Shown piece by piece: positions 53,305-62,563 of a stretch of 64,000 nucleotides of DNA. Source of the stretch: Novosphingobium sp. (GTDB taxonomy: Bacteria; Pseudomonadota; Alphaproteobacteria; Sphingomonadales; Sphingomonadaceae); NCBI GenBank assembly GCA_016719755.1, contig JADJYM010000016.1, positions 372,001 through 436,000 of the forward strand. The letters run 5' to 3'. A model generated the notes under the pieces. That model was given only the letters and a program-made list of their open reading frames with translations, was not told where the DNA came from and did not search any database. The stretch's first letter is position 1; every line of letters starts with the position of its first letter. A program made the translations under genes and the position numbers.

Positions 53305-56195
53305 GCGCCAACCACGGTTTCGCAGCGCCCGCACAGCGCGCCGTCCTCGCTCACCTCGGGGAGGTGGCGCCAGCAGCGGCCGCACTTGTGGGAAGAGGTC
53401 CGGGTCACCGAAACCTCCTGCCCGCGCGTGACTGTCGCGCTGATGAACAGTTCGGCCAGATCGGCCTCCGGCGCATCGGTGGGGACGGTGACTTCGGCCT
53501 CAAGCCCGGAACCCAGCACCTTTTCGCGGCGCAGCGGTTCGATCGCCTCAAGCACTTGCCCGCGCAGCGCGCGCAGCGCGGCCCAGCGCTCCAGATCGAC
53601 CTCGGCACCCGGCACCACCGGCCATTCCAGCAGGTGGACGCTGCCCGCATCCGGATAGCGCGCGGTCCAGACTTCCTCTGCCGTGAACACCAGCACCGGC
53701 GCGGCCCAGCGGACCAGCGCGTGGAACAGCGTGTCCAGCACCGTGCGATAGGCCATGCGCTTGGGGTCCGTGGCCGCATCGCAATAGAGGCAGTCCTTGC
53801 GGATATCGAAGAAGAAGGCCGACAGGTCCTCGTTGCAGAAGTCGGTCAGCGCGCGGACATAGGTGTTGAAGTCATAGTCCGCGACCGCCTGCTTAAGCGT
53901 GGCATCCAGCTGCCCGGTCAGCGCCAGGACATAGCGCTCAAGCTCCGGCATCGCGGCAACATCAACCCGTTCGGCCTCGCTGAAGCCGTCGAGCGCGCCC
54001 AGCAGATAGCGGAAGGTGTTGCGCAGCTTGCGGTACTGGTCGGCCACGCCCTTCAGGATCTCGTCGCCGATGCGGTGATCCTCGGTGAAGTCGACCGACA
54101 GCGCCCACAGGCGGATGATGTCGGCGCCGTTGGTTTCCATCACCTTCAGCGGATCGATGGTGTTGCCAAGGCTCTTCGACATCTTCATCCCCTTGGAATC
54201 CATTGTGAATCCATGGGTGAGGACGGTCTTGTAGGGGGCATGGCCGCGCGTTGCGCAGGCTTCCAGCAGGCTCGACTGGAACCAGCCGCGATGCTGGTCG
54301 CTGCCTTCCAGATACATGTCGGCGAGCGGGCCGGTGTAGCCCTCGGGCCGGGCGAGTTCGGGCCACCTGCCGCTTTCCATCACGAAGGCGTGGGTCGAAC
54401 CCGAATCGAACCAGACGTCGAGAATGTCGGTGACGCGCTCGTAATCCTCGGCGCGGTAATCGCCGCCAAGGTATTCCTGCGCGCGCTCGTCCGACCAGGC
54501 ATCGACCCCGCCGGCCTTCACGGCGGCGATGATCCGGGCGTTGACCGCCGGATCGTTGAGGTACTGGCCGGTCTTGCGGTTCACGAACAGGGTGATCGGC
54601 ACGCCCCAGGCGCGCTGGCGCGAGAGCACCCAGTCGGGCCGTCCTTCCACCATCGAGCCGATGCGGTTGCGGCCCTTTTCGGGGACGAAGCGGGTGGCGG
54701 CGATGGCGGTCATCGCCGCCTCGCGCAGGGTGGGCGAGGCACACGGCACCTCGTCGCGCGGATCGATCGCGCCGCCCTCGTTCTCCCAGCGCTTTTCCGC
54801 CGGGGTCTTGGCGGGCAGGTGGGTCATCGCCTTGTCCATCGGCACGAACCACTGCGGCGTGCAGCGGAAGATCACCTTGGCCTTGGAGCGCCACGAATGC
54901 GGGTAGGAGTGCTTGTAGTCCGCCGATGCGGCGAGCAGGCCGCCCGCTTCGCGCAGCGCCTCGCAGATCGGCCCGTCCGGCGCGTTGAACCTGGGATTGA
55001 TGACCGATCCCTGTCCGCCCAGCCACGCCCAGTCGGCGCGGTACTTGCCATCGCCTTCCACCGCGAAGACCGGGTCGATCCCGTGCGCCTTGCACAGCAG
55101 GAAGTCGTCTTCGCCGTGATCCGGGGCCATGTGGACCAGACCCGTGCCGCTGTCGGTGGTGACGAAATCGCCGGGGAGGAAGAGGCGAGGCGTGGCGAAG
55201 AACCCGCCGAGGTGGTGCATCGGGTGGCGGGCGACTGTGCCGGCGAGGTCGGAGCCTTTGATGCGCCTCTGATATTCAGCGCCTTCAGCAACCAAGTTGG
55301 CCCGGCTCAGGAACGCTTCGAGCAGCTCTGCGGCTACTAGGTGATACTTGCCAGTATGGACAAATGCTGGACTGATTTCCGCCCTGTCGTGGAGCGCACC
55401 TATTGCCTTGAAGCATACGTACTCAACCTCCGGCCCATAGGCGATCGCCTGATTGGTCGGGATCGTCCACGGCGTCGTCGTCCAGATCACCGCGTGGGCG
55501 CCAACCAGTTCGGGGATAGGCGATTCCGTTATCTCGAACGCCACGTCGATCTGGGTCGAGGTGATGTCCTCGTATTCGACCTCGGCTTCGGCCAGCGCGG
55601 TCTTTTCGACCGGGGACCACATCACCGGCTTGGCGCCGCGATAGATCATGCCGGTTTCGGCAAAGCGCAGCAGTTCGGCAACGATGGTGCCTTCGGCTTC
55701 GGGGTCCATCGTCAGGTAGGGCTTGTCCCAGTTGCCGAGAATGCCGAGCCGCTTCACCTGCTCGCGCTGCACGTTCACCCAATGCTGGGCATAGGCGCGG
55801 CATTCGGCGCGGAATTCGACCGGGTCGACCTGGTCCTTGTCCAGCTTCTTCTTGCGGTACTGCTCCTCGATCTTCCATTCGATCGGCAGGCCGTGGCAGT
55901 CCCAACCCGGAACATAGGGCGCGTCCTTGCCCAGCAGGCTCTGGGTGCGGCAGACCATGTCCTTCAGGATGTGGTTCAGCGCGTGGCCGATGTGCATGTC
56001 GCCGTTGGCATAGGGCGGGCCGTCATGCAGGATGAACTTCTCGCGCCCGGCGCGCGCCTCGCGCAGGCGGGCGTAAAGGTCTTCGCCCTGCCAGCGCGCC
56101 AGAATGCCCGGCTCCTTCTGGGGGAGACCGGCCTTCATCGGGAAGTCCGTCTTCGGCAGGAAGACGGTCGAACGGAAATCGCGCTGTTCAGTCAT
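53301..56195 (-). CDS. ileS: Isoleucyl-tRNA synthetase
   Basis: A 964-residue class I synthetase that charges tRNA-Ile and edits misactivated valine. The HIGH motif is in GDMHIGHALNHIL near residue 67, the CP1 editing domain lies at about 200-400, KMSKS is in GMKMSKSLGN near 675, and the C-terminal zinc site has four cysteines (CGRCWRHLP and CGRCE). The protein is complete. Oddly, about 180 bases of the editing-domain part (55261-55440) differ sharply in GC content and codon choice from the rest; see the findings. Confidence 0.97.
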   Translation of the reverse strand: MTEQRDFRSTVFLPKTDFPMKAGLPQKEPGILARWQGEDLYARLREARAGREKFILHDGPPYANGDMHIGHALNHILKDMVCRTQSLLGKDAPYVPGWDCHGLPIEWKIEEQYRKKKLDKDQVDPVEFRAECRAYAQHWVNVQREQVKRLGILGNWDKPYLTMDPEAEGTIVAELLRFAETGMIYRGAKPVMWSPVEKTALAEAEVEYEDITSTQIDVAFEITESPIPELVGAHAVIWTTTPWTIPTNQAIAYGPEVEYVCFKAIGALHDRAEISPAFVHTGKYHLVAAELLEAFLSRANLVAEGAEYQRRIKGSDLAGTVARHPMHHLGGFFATPRLFLPGDFVTTDSGTGLVHMAPDHGEDDFLLCKAHGIDPVFAVEGDGKYRADWAWLGGQGSVINPRFNAPDGPICEALREAGGLLAASADYKHSYPHSWRSKAKVIFRCTPQWFVPMDKAMTHLPAKTPAEKRWENEGGAIDPRDEVPCASPTLREAAMTAIAATRFVPEKGRNRIGSMVEGRPDWVLSRQRAWGVPITLFVNRKTGQYLNDPAVNARIIAAVKAGGVDAWSDERAQEYLGGDYRAEDYERVTDILDVWFDSGSTHAFVMESGRWPELARPEGYTGPLADMYLEGSDQHRGWFQSSLLEACATRGHAPYKTVLTHGFTMDSKGMKMSKSLGNTIDPLKVMETNGADIIRLWALSVDFTEDHRIGDEILKGVADQYRKLRNTFRYLLGALDGFSEAERVDVAAMPELERYVLALTGQLDATLKQAVADYDFNTYVRALTDFCNEDLSAFFFDIRKDCLYCDAATDPKRMAYRTVLDTLFHALVRWAAPVLVFTAEEVWTARYPDAGSVHLLEWPVVPGAEVDLERWAALRALRGQVLEAIEPLRREKVLGSGLEAEVTVPTDAPEADLAELFISATVTRGQEVSVTRTSSHKCGRCWRHLPEVSEDGALCGRCETVVGA

Positions 56196-56238
56196 GGCGG
56201 GCGGGCCTTAGCGGGCGGGGCGGCTTTGCGCAATTTCT

Positions 56239-56309
56239 GGTTCGCGCAGAGACGCACAGATGCAGAGAAAGACGCAAACCCGGAAATCTCCCGCGTCTGT
56301 GCGTGAACC
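56239..56309. repeat. REP-like interrupted palindrome between the GDPD-like gene and ileS
   Basis: TCTGTGCGTGAACC (56296-56309) pairs with a split left arm, GGTTC (56239-56243) and ACGCACAGA (56252-56260), around CGCAGAG-like internal repeats. Elements built from CGCAGAG-type words are common as dispersed extragenic repeats in many bacteria. It begins two bases after the GDPD-like stop and could end transcription or stabilise mRNA. Copy number in this genome cannot be seen here. Confidence 0.45.
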
Positions 56310-56311
56310 CA

Positions 56312-57361
56312 TCAATCCCGCGCCGCGCGGCGGGCCTCCAGCGCCTTTGCCAGCGCCTCTTCCTCGGGCGGGCGGCGGCGGTTGTAGGAGGGGCGCAGCG
56401 CCGGGCCGATGGTGTAGATGTCATCGACCCACAGATAGCCGTTGAACCCGGCGGGCACCTTGCCCAGCTGTTCGGGCAGGTCGAGGCCCCGCGGCTGGCC
56501 ATCGCCCTGCGCGCCGGTGATGACGATCCGGGCTCCCACCGCCTGCATCCGGGCGATGGTCCGGTTGGGCCAGCCGGCGAAGGCCCACTGGCGGTTCAGC
56601 GGCACGAACAGGGTGCCGTTGCGGCAGGAATCGGGGGTCAGGCCCAGCCAGCCCCGCAGCAGATAGTCCCGCGTGCAGGCCTTCACCCCCTGCGGCGAGA
56701 AGGCCCAGGCCTGCGGGTAGCGCTGGCGCAGGCGGGCCAGCACGGGTTCAGCGGCGTTGAAGCCATCACCGATCTTTTCCACCTCGCGCCCTGCGGCGTC
56801 CAGCGCGGCGATCAGCAGCTCCGCCTCGCGCGGGTCGCGGCCTTTCAGGGTAAGGATCAGCGGCTTTTCGGGCAGCAGCGCCAGCGCCTCGGCCAGGGTG
56901 GGGATCGCGCCCCTGCCGCTGCCGCGCAGGGGAAAGGTCTTGCCGCCATCCGCCGTATAGCCATGGCCCGCGTCCAGCGCCTTCAACTGGGCGAGCGTGG
57001 CCTTGCGGACCGCGCCCTTGCCATCGGTGCGGCAATCAAGGGCCTCGTCGCGCAGCAGGACCAGCTGCCCGTCGGCGGTCGGCGTGATGTCGATGGCAAT
57101 CGCCTGCGCGCCCAGCCGCGCCGCCTGCGACAGGCCGGGCAGGGTGTTTTCCAGATAATCGTGGACCGGCGGCTCGATCCGCGCCGCAGCGCAGTCGACC
57201 GGGAACAAGGGCTTGCCGCCGGCCTGCTGCACCGTCCCGCGCTGGGCAATCAGTTTGACATAGCCGCGCGGGGCCGGGGCCAGCCAGCTGGCGTTGAGCA
57301 CGCTCATCCCCAGGAACGCGAGCGCCAGCAGCGCCGCAAGGCGCTTGCCCCAGCGCTTCAC
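56312..57361 (-). CDS. Glycerophosphodiester phosphodiesterase-like protein with substituted active-site residues
   Basis: A 349-residue secreted or anchored protein (hydrophobic segment at residues 8-26) with the GDPD barrel. Family blocks HDYLENTLPG, ITPTADGQLVLL, LDCRTDG, GYTADGGKTFPLRGSG and GFNGYLWVDDI are all present. Yet three functional positions differ: AHRG is AQRG, the metal-binding glutamate in the IEID-type strand is alanine (IAID), and the histidine of the HDE-type motif is arginine (LLRDE). It is probably not an ordinary phosphodiesterase. The start overlaps the ribF stop by four bases. Confidence 0.85.
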   Translation of the reverse strand: MKRWGKRLAALLALAFLGMSVLNASWLAPAPRGYVKLIAQRGTVQQAGGKPLFPVDCAAARIEPPVHDYLENTLPGLSQAARLGAQAIAIDITPTADGQLVLLRDEALDCRTDGKGAVRKATLAQLKALDAGHGYTADGGKTFPLRGSGRGAIPTLAEALALLPEKPLILTLKGRDPREAELLIAALDAAGREVEKIGDGFNAAEPVLARLRQRYPQAWAFSPQGVKACTRDYLLRGWLGLTPDSCRNGTLFVPLNRQWAFAGWPNRTIARMQAVGARIVITGAQGDGQPRGLDLPEQLGKVPAGFNGYLWVDDIYTIGPALRPSYNRRRPPEEEALAKALEARRAARD

Positions 57362-58287
57362 GCCAGCAGCTTTCGCGCCTTCAGGCAGTCGGCCTCCATC
57401 TGCGCGGTCAGCGCGTCAAGGCTGTCGAACTTGGCTTCGGGGCGCAGGAAGTGGTGGAACTCCACCTCGATCTCCTGCCCGTAAAGATCGCCCGAAAAGT
57501 CGAAGAAGTGCGGCTCCAGCAGCTCCTTGGGCGGATCGAAGGTCGGGCGCACGCCCATGTTCGCCGCGCCGTGGACCACGCGCCCGCCCGGCAGCGTCGC
57601 GGTGACCGCATAGATGCCGTAGCGCGGCCGCAGATAGGTGCCCAGCGCCAGGTTGGCGGTGGGAAAGCCGATCGTGCGGCCCACCTTGTCGCCGTGCTGG
57701 ACCACGCCGCGAATCGCGAAGGGCCGGGTAAGGAGGTGGGTGGCGGCGGCGCAATCGCCCGCCTTCAGCGCCTCGCGGATGCGGCTGGAGGAGACGATCT
57801 CGCCCTGCTCGCTCACCGCGCCGACGGTGCGGGCGGAAATTGCGTGGAGCGCGCCAAGCTGGCGCAGCACTTCGGTGTTGCCGCCCCGCCCGCGCCCGAA
57901 CGTAAAGTCCTCGCCGGTGACCACGCCCGCCGCGCCCAGCCGCTTGCCGAGCAGTTCGACGATGAAGTCCTCGGCCGTGGTGCTGGCCAGTTCGGTGCCA
58001 AACTCGAACACCAGCATGGCGTCCGCCCCCGCCGCCTCGAACAGCTCCTGCCGCTGGTCCAGCGTGGTCAGCCGGAACGGCGCGGCATCGGGCGCGAAAT
58101 AGCGCACCGGGTGGGGATCGAAGGTGGCGATGATCGTCGGGCGGCCTTCTGCCCTGGCCCAGGCCAGCGCCTCGCCCGCCACGGCCTGGTGGCCGCGATG
58201 GAAGCCGTCGAAATTGCCAAGCGCGATCACTCCGCCGCGCAGCGATTGGGGCATCGGATCGGAAGCGGAAAGCCGGGGGATGGTCAT
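57358..58287 (-). CDS. ribF: Bifunctional riboflavin kinase/FAD synthetase
   Basis: A 309-residue enzyme that makes FMN and then FAD. The N-terminal adenylyltransferase domain has GNFDGFHRGHQAV near residue 25 and ends around 180 with VSSSRIREALKAG; the C-terminal flavokinase domain has GRTIGFPTANLAL and GIYAVTATLPGG. The gene has ATGA overlaps with the dipeptidase before it and the GDPD-like gene after it. I see no FMN riboswitch, as expected for an internal operon gene. Confidence 0.96.
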   Translation of the reverse strand: MTIPRLSASDPMPQSLRGGVIALGNFDGFHRGHQAVAGEALAWARAEGRPTIIATFDPHPVRYFAPDAAPFRLTTLDQRQELFEAAGADAMLVFEFGTELASTTAEDFIVELLGKRLGAAGVVTGEDFTFGRGRGGNTEVLRQLGALHAISARTVGAVSEQGEIVSSSRIREALKAGDCAAATHLLTRPFAIRGVVQHGDKVGRTIGFPTANLALGTYLRPRYGIYAVTATLPGGRVVHGAANMGVRPTFDPPKELLEPHFFDFSGDLYGQEIEVEFHHFLRPEAKFDSLDALTAQMEADCLKARKLLA

Positions 58288-59483
58288 TGTGGGCCTGTTT
58301 GCTCCGGCTTGACCTGCGCCAGCGGGACCAGTCCGGCGCGGATCACGCGCAGGGCATTGCCGCCCATCACCGCGCGGATTTCGTCCGGCGTGAAGCCTTC
58401 GTCCAGCAGCGCCTGGGTGACCTGGACCAGCTGGCCGGTATCGAAACGCACCGTGGTTGCCCCGTCATAGTCGCTGCCCAGCGCCACGTGCTGCACGCCG
58501 ACAAGGTCACGCACGTGCTTCATCGCCCGGGCGGCGGCGCGCGGATCGGTCTCGCAGATCGCGCCGTCCCAGTAGCCGATGCCGATCAGTCCGCCGGTGC
58601 GGGCCACGCCGCGAATCTGATCGTCGCTGAGGTTGCGGTTGACCTTGCAGGTCGCCTGGACCCCGCCGTGGCTGGAAACCACCGGACGCCGCGCCATGGC
58701 CAGAATCTCGCTGACGCATTGCTGGCTGCAATGGGCGATGTCGACGATCATCCCCTTGTCCTCCATCGCCGCGACGACCTCGCGCCCGAGCGGGGTCAGC
58801 CCGCCCTTCTTCACCCCGTGCATCGAACCGGCAACGTCGTTGTCGAAGAAATGGGTCAGGCCCGCCATCCGGAAACCGGCGGCGTAGAGCCTGTCGAGGT
58901 TTTCGATCCGGCCTTCGAGGTTCTGCAGCCCCTCGATCGTCAGCATCGCGCCGACCTGGCCCTTGCCCGCCGCGCGCGCGGCAATCAGCGCGTCGAGGCT
59001 GGCGGGGCTGTCGACCTTGCCCAGCGCGCCCTGGGCCGCGCCCACCGCCCGGTCGAGCTTTTCGCCGTGGTAGAGCGAGCGCTGGAGCAGCGAGGTCCAG
59101 GTGCGCGGCGGCTGCAACTGGGCGATCACCAGCGGGGTGACGTTGTCGGTATCGCCGCTGTTGCCGTCATAGTTCTGTCCGCGCGGGCTTTTGGTGACGC
59201 TGGAGAACAGCTGGAGCGCGACATTGCCGGCCTGGAGGCGGGGCAGATCCTCGTGCCCCCGGTCCGCCGGCTTCAGCAGGTCGCGGTCCCACATCAGCGT
59301 GTCGGAATGAAGATCGACGATCTGCAGCGTCTTGTGCAGGGCAATCGCCTCGGCGCTGACCGGGGCCAGCGGCTTGCCGTCGATCCGGTTCATGCTGGAT
59401 TCGAGGTATCCCGGCGCGATCCCGAAATAGCCCAGCGCGGCCACGGCCACGACCGCCAGCGGTATCCACACGCGTTTGCGCAT
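58284..59483 (-). CDS. M19 family membrane dipeptidase
   Basis: A 399-residue zinc dipeptidase with an N-terminal membrane anchor or uncleaved signal (about residues 5-25). The metal ligands are seen in IVDLHSDTLMW, in GAMLTIEGLQNL and in VVSSHGGVQATCKVNRNLSDDQIR. The C-terminal VQHVALGSDYDGATTV block is typical of renal-dipeptidase homologues. It would cut dipeptides, perhaps with D-residues, in the periplasm. The ATG overlaps the folA stop by one base and the end overlaps ribF. Confidence 0.92.
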   Translation of the reverse strand: MRKRVWIPLAVVAVAALGYFGIAPGYLESSMNRIDGKPLAPVSAEAIALHKTLQIVDLHSDTLMWDRDLLKPADRGHEDLPRLQAGNVALQLFSSVTKSPRGQNYDGNSGDTDNVTPLVIAQLQPPRTWTSLLQRSLYHGEKLDRAVGAAQGALGKVDSPASLDALIAARAAGKGQVGAMLTIEGLQNLEGRIENLDRLYAAGFRMAGLTHFFDNDVAGSMHGVKKGGLTPLGREVVAAMEDKGMIVDIAHCSQQCVSEILAMARRPVVSSHGGVQATCKVNRNLSDDQIRGVARTGGLIGIGYWDGAICETDPRAAARAMKHVRDLVGVQHVALGSDYDGATTVRFDTGQLVQVTQALLDEGFTPDEIRAVMGGNALRVIRAGLVPLAQVKPEQTGPQ

Positions 59484-59995
59484 CAGCTTTCCTCCCCCGT
59501 TGCCCCCGGTTTACGCAGCAGCGTGACGAAATCAAACCCCGGTGTGGCGCCTTGCGCGGGGTGATGCTCGCGGAAGCTTTCGATCCACCCGCCGCGGTCG
59601 AATTCCGGGAAGCGGGTGTCGCCCGCCGGTTCGGCCTGGACTTCGGTCAGTTCGATCCGGTCGGCCAGCGGCAGCGCCTCGGCATAGATCTGCGCGCCGC
59701 CGAAGATCACGATTTCCGGCGCGTTGGCCAGCGCAAGCGCTTCGGCCAGCGATCCCGCGCGCTCCGCCCCTTCGGCTTCCCACTTCGGATCGCGGGTGAT
59801 GACGATGTGGCGGCGGCCGGGCAGGATGCCGGGCAGCGAATCGAAGGTCTTGCGGCCCATCACCAAAGGCTTGCCCATGGTCAGGGCCTTCACCCGGCGG
59901 AAATCGGCGGAGATGTGCCAGGGCATGGTCCCGGCATTGCCGATCACCCCGTTGCCGGCCACCGCCACCACCAGCACGATCGAGGGGCGCTTCAC
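59483..59995 (-). CDS. folA: Dihydrofolate reductase
   Basis: A 170-residue enzyme that reduces dihydrofolate with NADPH and is the target of trimethoprim. Conserved features are VAVAGNGVIGNAGTMPWHISADFRR, LVMGRKTFDSLPGILPGRRHIVITRD, and the IVIFGGAQIYAEALPLADRIELTEV block. The GTG at 59995 overlaps the purK stop by four bases; a much longer open frame upstream is not homologous. thyA is not nearby. Confidence 0.95.
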   Translation of the reverse strand: MKRPSIVLVVAVAGNGVIGNAGTMPWHISADFRRVKALTMGKPLVMGRKTFDSLPGILPGRRHIVITRDPKWEAEGAERAGSLAEALALANAPEIVIFGGAQIYAEALPLADRIELTEVQAEPAGDTRFPEFDRGGWIESFREHHPAQGATPGFDFVTLLRKPGATGEES

Positions 59996-61047
59996 AGCTC
60001 CAGCCGGGTGACGTGGCCCATCTTGCGCCCGGGGCGCGCGGCGGCCTTGCCGTAAAGGTGCAGATGGTTGCGCGGATCGGCCAGGATCTGCGCCCAGTCG
60101 TGCGCCTCGCTGCCGATCAGGTTCTTCATTTCCACGCCCCGCGCGGCCAGCGCCGTATCGCCCAGCGGCAGGCCGCAGATCGCGCGGACGTGGTTTTCGA
60201 ACTGGCTGGTGAAGGCCCCTTCGATGGTCCAGTGCCCGGAATTGTGGACGCGCGGGGCCATTTCGTTGAACACCGGCCCGGCGTGGGTGGCGAAGAATTC
60301 CAGCGTCAGGACGCCCACGTGGTCCAGCGCATCGGCGACCCGCGCGGCCAGTTCGCGCGCGGCGGGAACCTGCTGCTGGACGAGGGCCGAGGCGGGCAGG
60401 GTGGAGCGGGCGAGAATCCCGCCCTCGTGGACGTTCTCCGCACTGTCCCAGAACGCGATTCCGCCGTCCGCGCCCCGGCACAGGATCACGCTGAACTCTG
60501 CCGAGAACTGGACGAAGCCTTCGTAGACCAGCGGCTGTTCGCCCACGACGATGCCGTGCGCGTCATGATCGGTCATGATCCGCCACTGGCCCTTGCCGTC
60601 ATAGCCATCGCGCCGGGTCTTGAGGATCCCGGGCGAGCCGATCGTGTCGAGCGCGCGGGCCAGGTCTTCGGCCGTATCCACGGCAAGCCAGGGTGCGGGC
60701 CGCCCGCCCAGCCCCTCGACAAAGCGCTTCTCGCTGACCCGGTCCTGCGCCACTTCCAGCGCGCGGGCACCGGGCAGCAGCGGCACCGGGGCGAGGGCAG
60801 CCAGCGGTGCGACCGGCACGTTCTCGAATTCATAGGTCACCACCGCGCAATCGGCGGCGAAGGCGGCCAGCGCGGCGCGGTCGTCATAACGGGCGCAGGT
60901 GAACGCCGCGCAGACCTCTGCCGCGATCGAATCGGCCTCGGGCGCGAAAACGTGGCAGCGATAGCCCAGCTGCGCCGCAGCCATGGCGATCATCCGGCCA
61001 AGCTGGCCGCCGCCGAGGATGCCGATGGTCTCGCCGGGCGGGATCAC
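59992..61047 (-). CDS. purK: N5-carboxyaminoimidazole ribonucleotide synthase
   Basis: A 351-residue ATP-grasp enzyme of purine synthesis that carboxylates AIR to N5-CAIR. It begins IGILGGGQLGRMIAMAAAQLGY, and shows GSPGILKTRRDGYDGKGQWR and the metal-binding FEFF-like LEFFATHAGPVFNEMAPRVHNSGHWTIEG. The GTG at 61047 starts four bases after the purE stop, so the two enzymes acting one after the other are made from one message. The stop overlaps folA. Confidence 0.96.
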   Translation of the reverse strand: MIPPGETIGILGGGQLGRMIAMAAAQLGYRCHVFAPEADSIAAEVCAAFTCARYDDRAALAAFAADCAVVTYEFENVPVAPLAALAPVPLLPGARALEVAQDRVSEKRFVEGLGGRPAPWLAVDTAEDLARALDTIGSPGILKTRRDGYDGKGQWRIMTDHDAHGIVVGEQPLVYEGFVQFSAEFSVILCRGADGGIAFWDSAENVHEGGILARSTLPASALVQQQVPAARELAARVADALDHVGVLTLEFFATHAGPVFNEMAPRVHNSGHWTIEGAFTSQFENHVRAICGLPLGDTALAARGVEMKNLIGSEAHDWAQILADPRNHLHLYGKAAARPGRKMGHVTRLEL

Positions 61048-61051
61048 CGGC

Positions 61052-61546
61052 TCAGCTCGGCCGCTCGGCGACGCTGGCGGTCTGCGCGGCGCGGAACGCC
61101 TTGATCCGCTCGCCCAGCGCGGCATCCTGCAGCGCGAGGATCGAGGCGGCAAGCAGGCCCGCATTGGTCGCCCCGGCCTCGCCGATGGCGAGCGTGCCGA
61201 CGGGAATTCCCGCTGGCATCTGGACGATCGAAAGCAGACTGTCCTGCCCGGACAGGGCCTTTGACTGCACCGGAACGCCCAGCACCGGCAGGTGGGTCAT
61301 GCTGGCGACCATGCCCGGCAGGTGGGCGGCGCCGCCCGCTCCGGCAATGATCACGCGAAAGCCCGCGTCGGCGGCGCCTTGCGCAAAGTCGACCAGCCGC
61401 GCCGGGGTGCGGTGGGCCGAAACGATCCGCGCGTCATAGGCCACGCCCAGCTTGTCGAGCGCGTCGGCGGCGCAGCGCATCGTCGCCCAGTCGGACTGGC
61501 TGCCCATGACGATTGCGACCAGCGGGGCGACGGGCGGCTGGCTCAT
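61052..61546 (-). CDS. purE: N5-carboxyaminoimidazole ribonucleotide mutase
   Basis: A 164-residue enzyme that shifts the carboxyl group of N5-CAIR to give CAIR. The class I signature GSQSDWATM at about residues 16-24, the catalytic histidine in SAHRTPARL, and [12 protein letters not shown] are all present, with [29 protein letters not shown] following. The ATG at 61546 lies one base after the gpmA stop. It is the first of the purEK pair. Confidence 0.97.
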   Translation of the reverse strand: MSQPPVAPLVAIVMGSQSDWATMRCAADALDKLGVAYDARIVSAHRTPARLVDFAQGAADAGFRVIIAGAGGAAHLPGMVASMTHLPVLGVPVQSKALSGQDSLLSIVQMPAGIPVGTLAIGEAGATNAGLLAASILALQDAALGERIKAFRAAQTASVAERPS

Positions 61547-61547
61547 C

Positions 61548-62234
61548 CTAGCGCTCCGACAGGTAGTAGCGCTCAAGCGCCGTGAGATGGTCGTCCAGTT
61601 CGTAGACGATCGGCTGCCCGGTCGGGATTTCCAGGCCGGTGATTTCGGCGTCCGAAATGCCCGACAGGTGCTTGACCAGCGCGCGCAGCGAATTGCCATG
61701 GGCGGCGACCATTACGGTTTCCCCGGCCTTCAGCGCGGGAACAATGGCCGCCTCGTAATAGGGCAGGACCCGGGCGATGGTGTCCTTCAGGCTTTCGGTC
61801 GAAGGGATCGCGATCCCGGCGTAGCGCGCGTCCTTGCCAAGATCGAACTCGCTGCCCGCATCCAGCACCGGCGGGGGCGTGTCAAAGCTGCGGCGCCAGA
61901 TCCTGACCTGCTCGTCGCCATGCTTTGCCGCCGTCTCGGCCTTGTCGAGCCCGGTCAGGCCGCCATAGTGCCGCTCGTTCAGCCGCCAGTCCTTGGTTTC
62001 GGGAATCCACAGCCGCCCGGCGGCTTCCAGCGCCAGGTGCAGGGTCTTGATCGCGCGGGTCTGGAAACTGGTGAAGGCGACCGTCGGCAGAATGCCCTTG
62101 GCGGCCAGCAGCGCGCCGGCGGCGCGGGCCTCTTCCTCGCCCTTGGCGGTCAGATCGACATCCCACCAGCCGGTGAAGCGGTTTTCAAGGTTCCACTGGC
62201 TCTGGCCGTGGCGAACGAGAATCAGACGCGGCAC
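61548..62234 (-). CDS. gpmA: 2,3-bisphosphoglycerate-dependent phosphoglycerate mutase
   Basis: A 228-residue glycolytic enzyme that interconverts 3- and 2-phosphoglycerate. The catalytic histidine is in [18 protein letters not shown] near residue 9, with [16 protein letters not shown] and the second histidine in [17 protein letters not shown]. The start is a GTG at 62234, directly before the conserved PRLILVRHG. It is followed after one base by purE, giving a metabolic operon. Confidence 0.95.
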   Translation of the reverse strand: MPRLILVRHGQSQWNLENRFTGWWDVDLTAKGEEEARAAGALLAAKGILPTVAFTSFQTRAIKTLHLALEAAGRLWIPETKDWRLNERHYGGLTGLDKAETAAKHGDEQVRIWRRSFDTPPPVLDAGSEFDLGKDARYAGIAIPSTESLKDTIARVLPYYEAAIVPALKAGETVMVAAHGNSLRALVKHLSGISDAEITGLEIPTGQPIVYELDDHLTALERYYLSER

Positions 62235-62266
62235 TTGAATGCTCCCCTGTATCGGACGTGCTGCGC

Positions 62267-62449
62267 CTAGCCGCTCGCCTCGTCTTTGGGAAGGGCGGGC
62301 GGGCCATCGTCAGCCGCATCGCTTGCGGTGGTGCCGGGGGCCTGCGCCCGCGCCTGCGCCTTGCGGCGGCGCAGGTTCTCGCGCAGCTTGGCGGCGAGCC
62401 GTTCTTCGCGCGAAAGTGCGCCCCGATCCTTGCCTGTCGAACTGGCCAT
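62267..62449 (-). CDS. Small conserved basic protein, hypothetical
   Basis: A 60-residue protein with a conserved basic helix [24 protein letters not shown] at its centre and a low-complexity acidic, Ala/Pro-rich tail. Short proteins with this [15 protein letters not shown] pattern recur in sphingomonads; function unknown. The ATG at 62449 follows a poor ribosome site; a longer frame upstream would run into the tRNA gene and is not credible. It lies upstream of gpmA by 32 bases on the same strand. Confidence 0.68.
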   Translation of the reverse strand: MASSTGKDRGALSREERLAAKLRENLRRRKAQARAQAPGTTASDAADDGPPALPKDEASG

Positions 62450-62563
62450 GCAAGATTCCTTGCCGTGCGATTGGCGAAAGCTCAAGCCTCGCTTGACAAT
62501 CCTCCCCATGCAGACCAATAGCCCGCGCCTGCCGGGGCGCTTCGTGCCCCTCAGGCAACGGCT

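Noticed and set aside
56196-56311. T-box or other leader element for ileS
   Set aside because: No T-box consensus; the visible structure is a REP-like palindrome, and T-boxes are not expected in this group.
57358-58287. FMN riboswitch for ribF
   Set aside because: ribF starts inside the dipeptidase gene (ATGA overlap); there is no leader to hold one.
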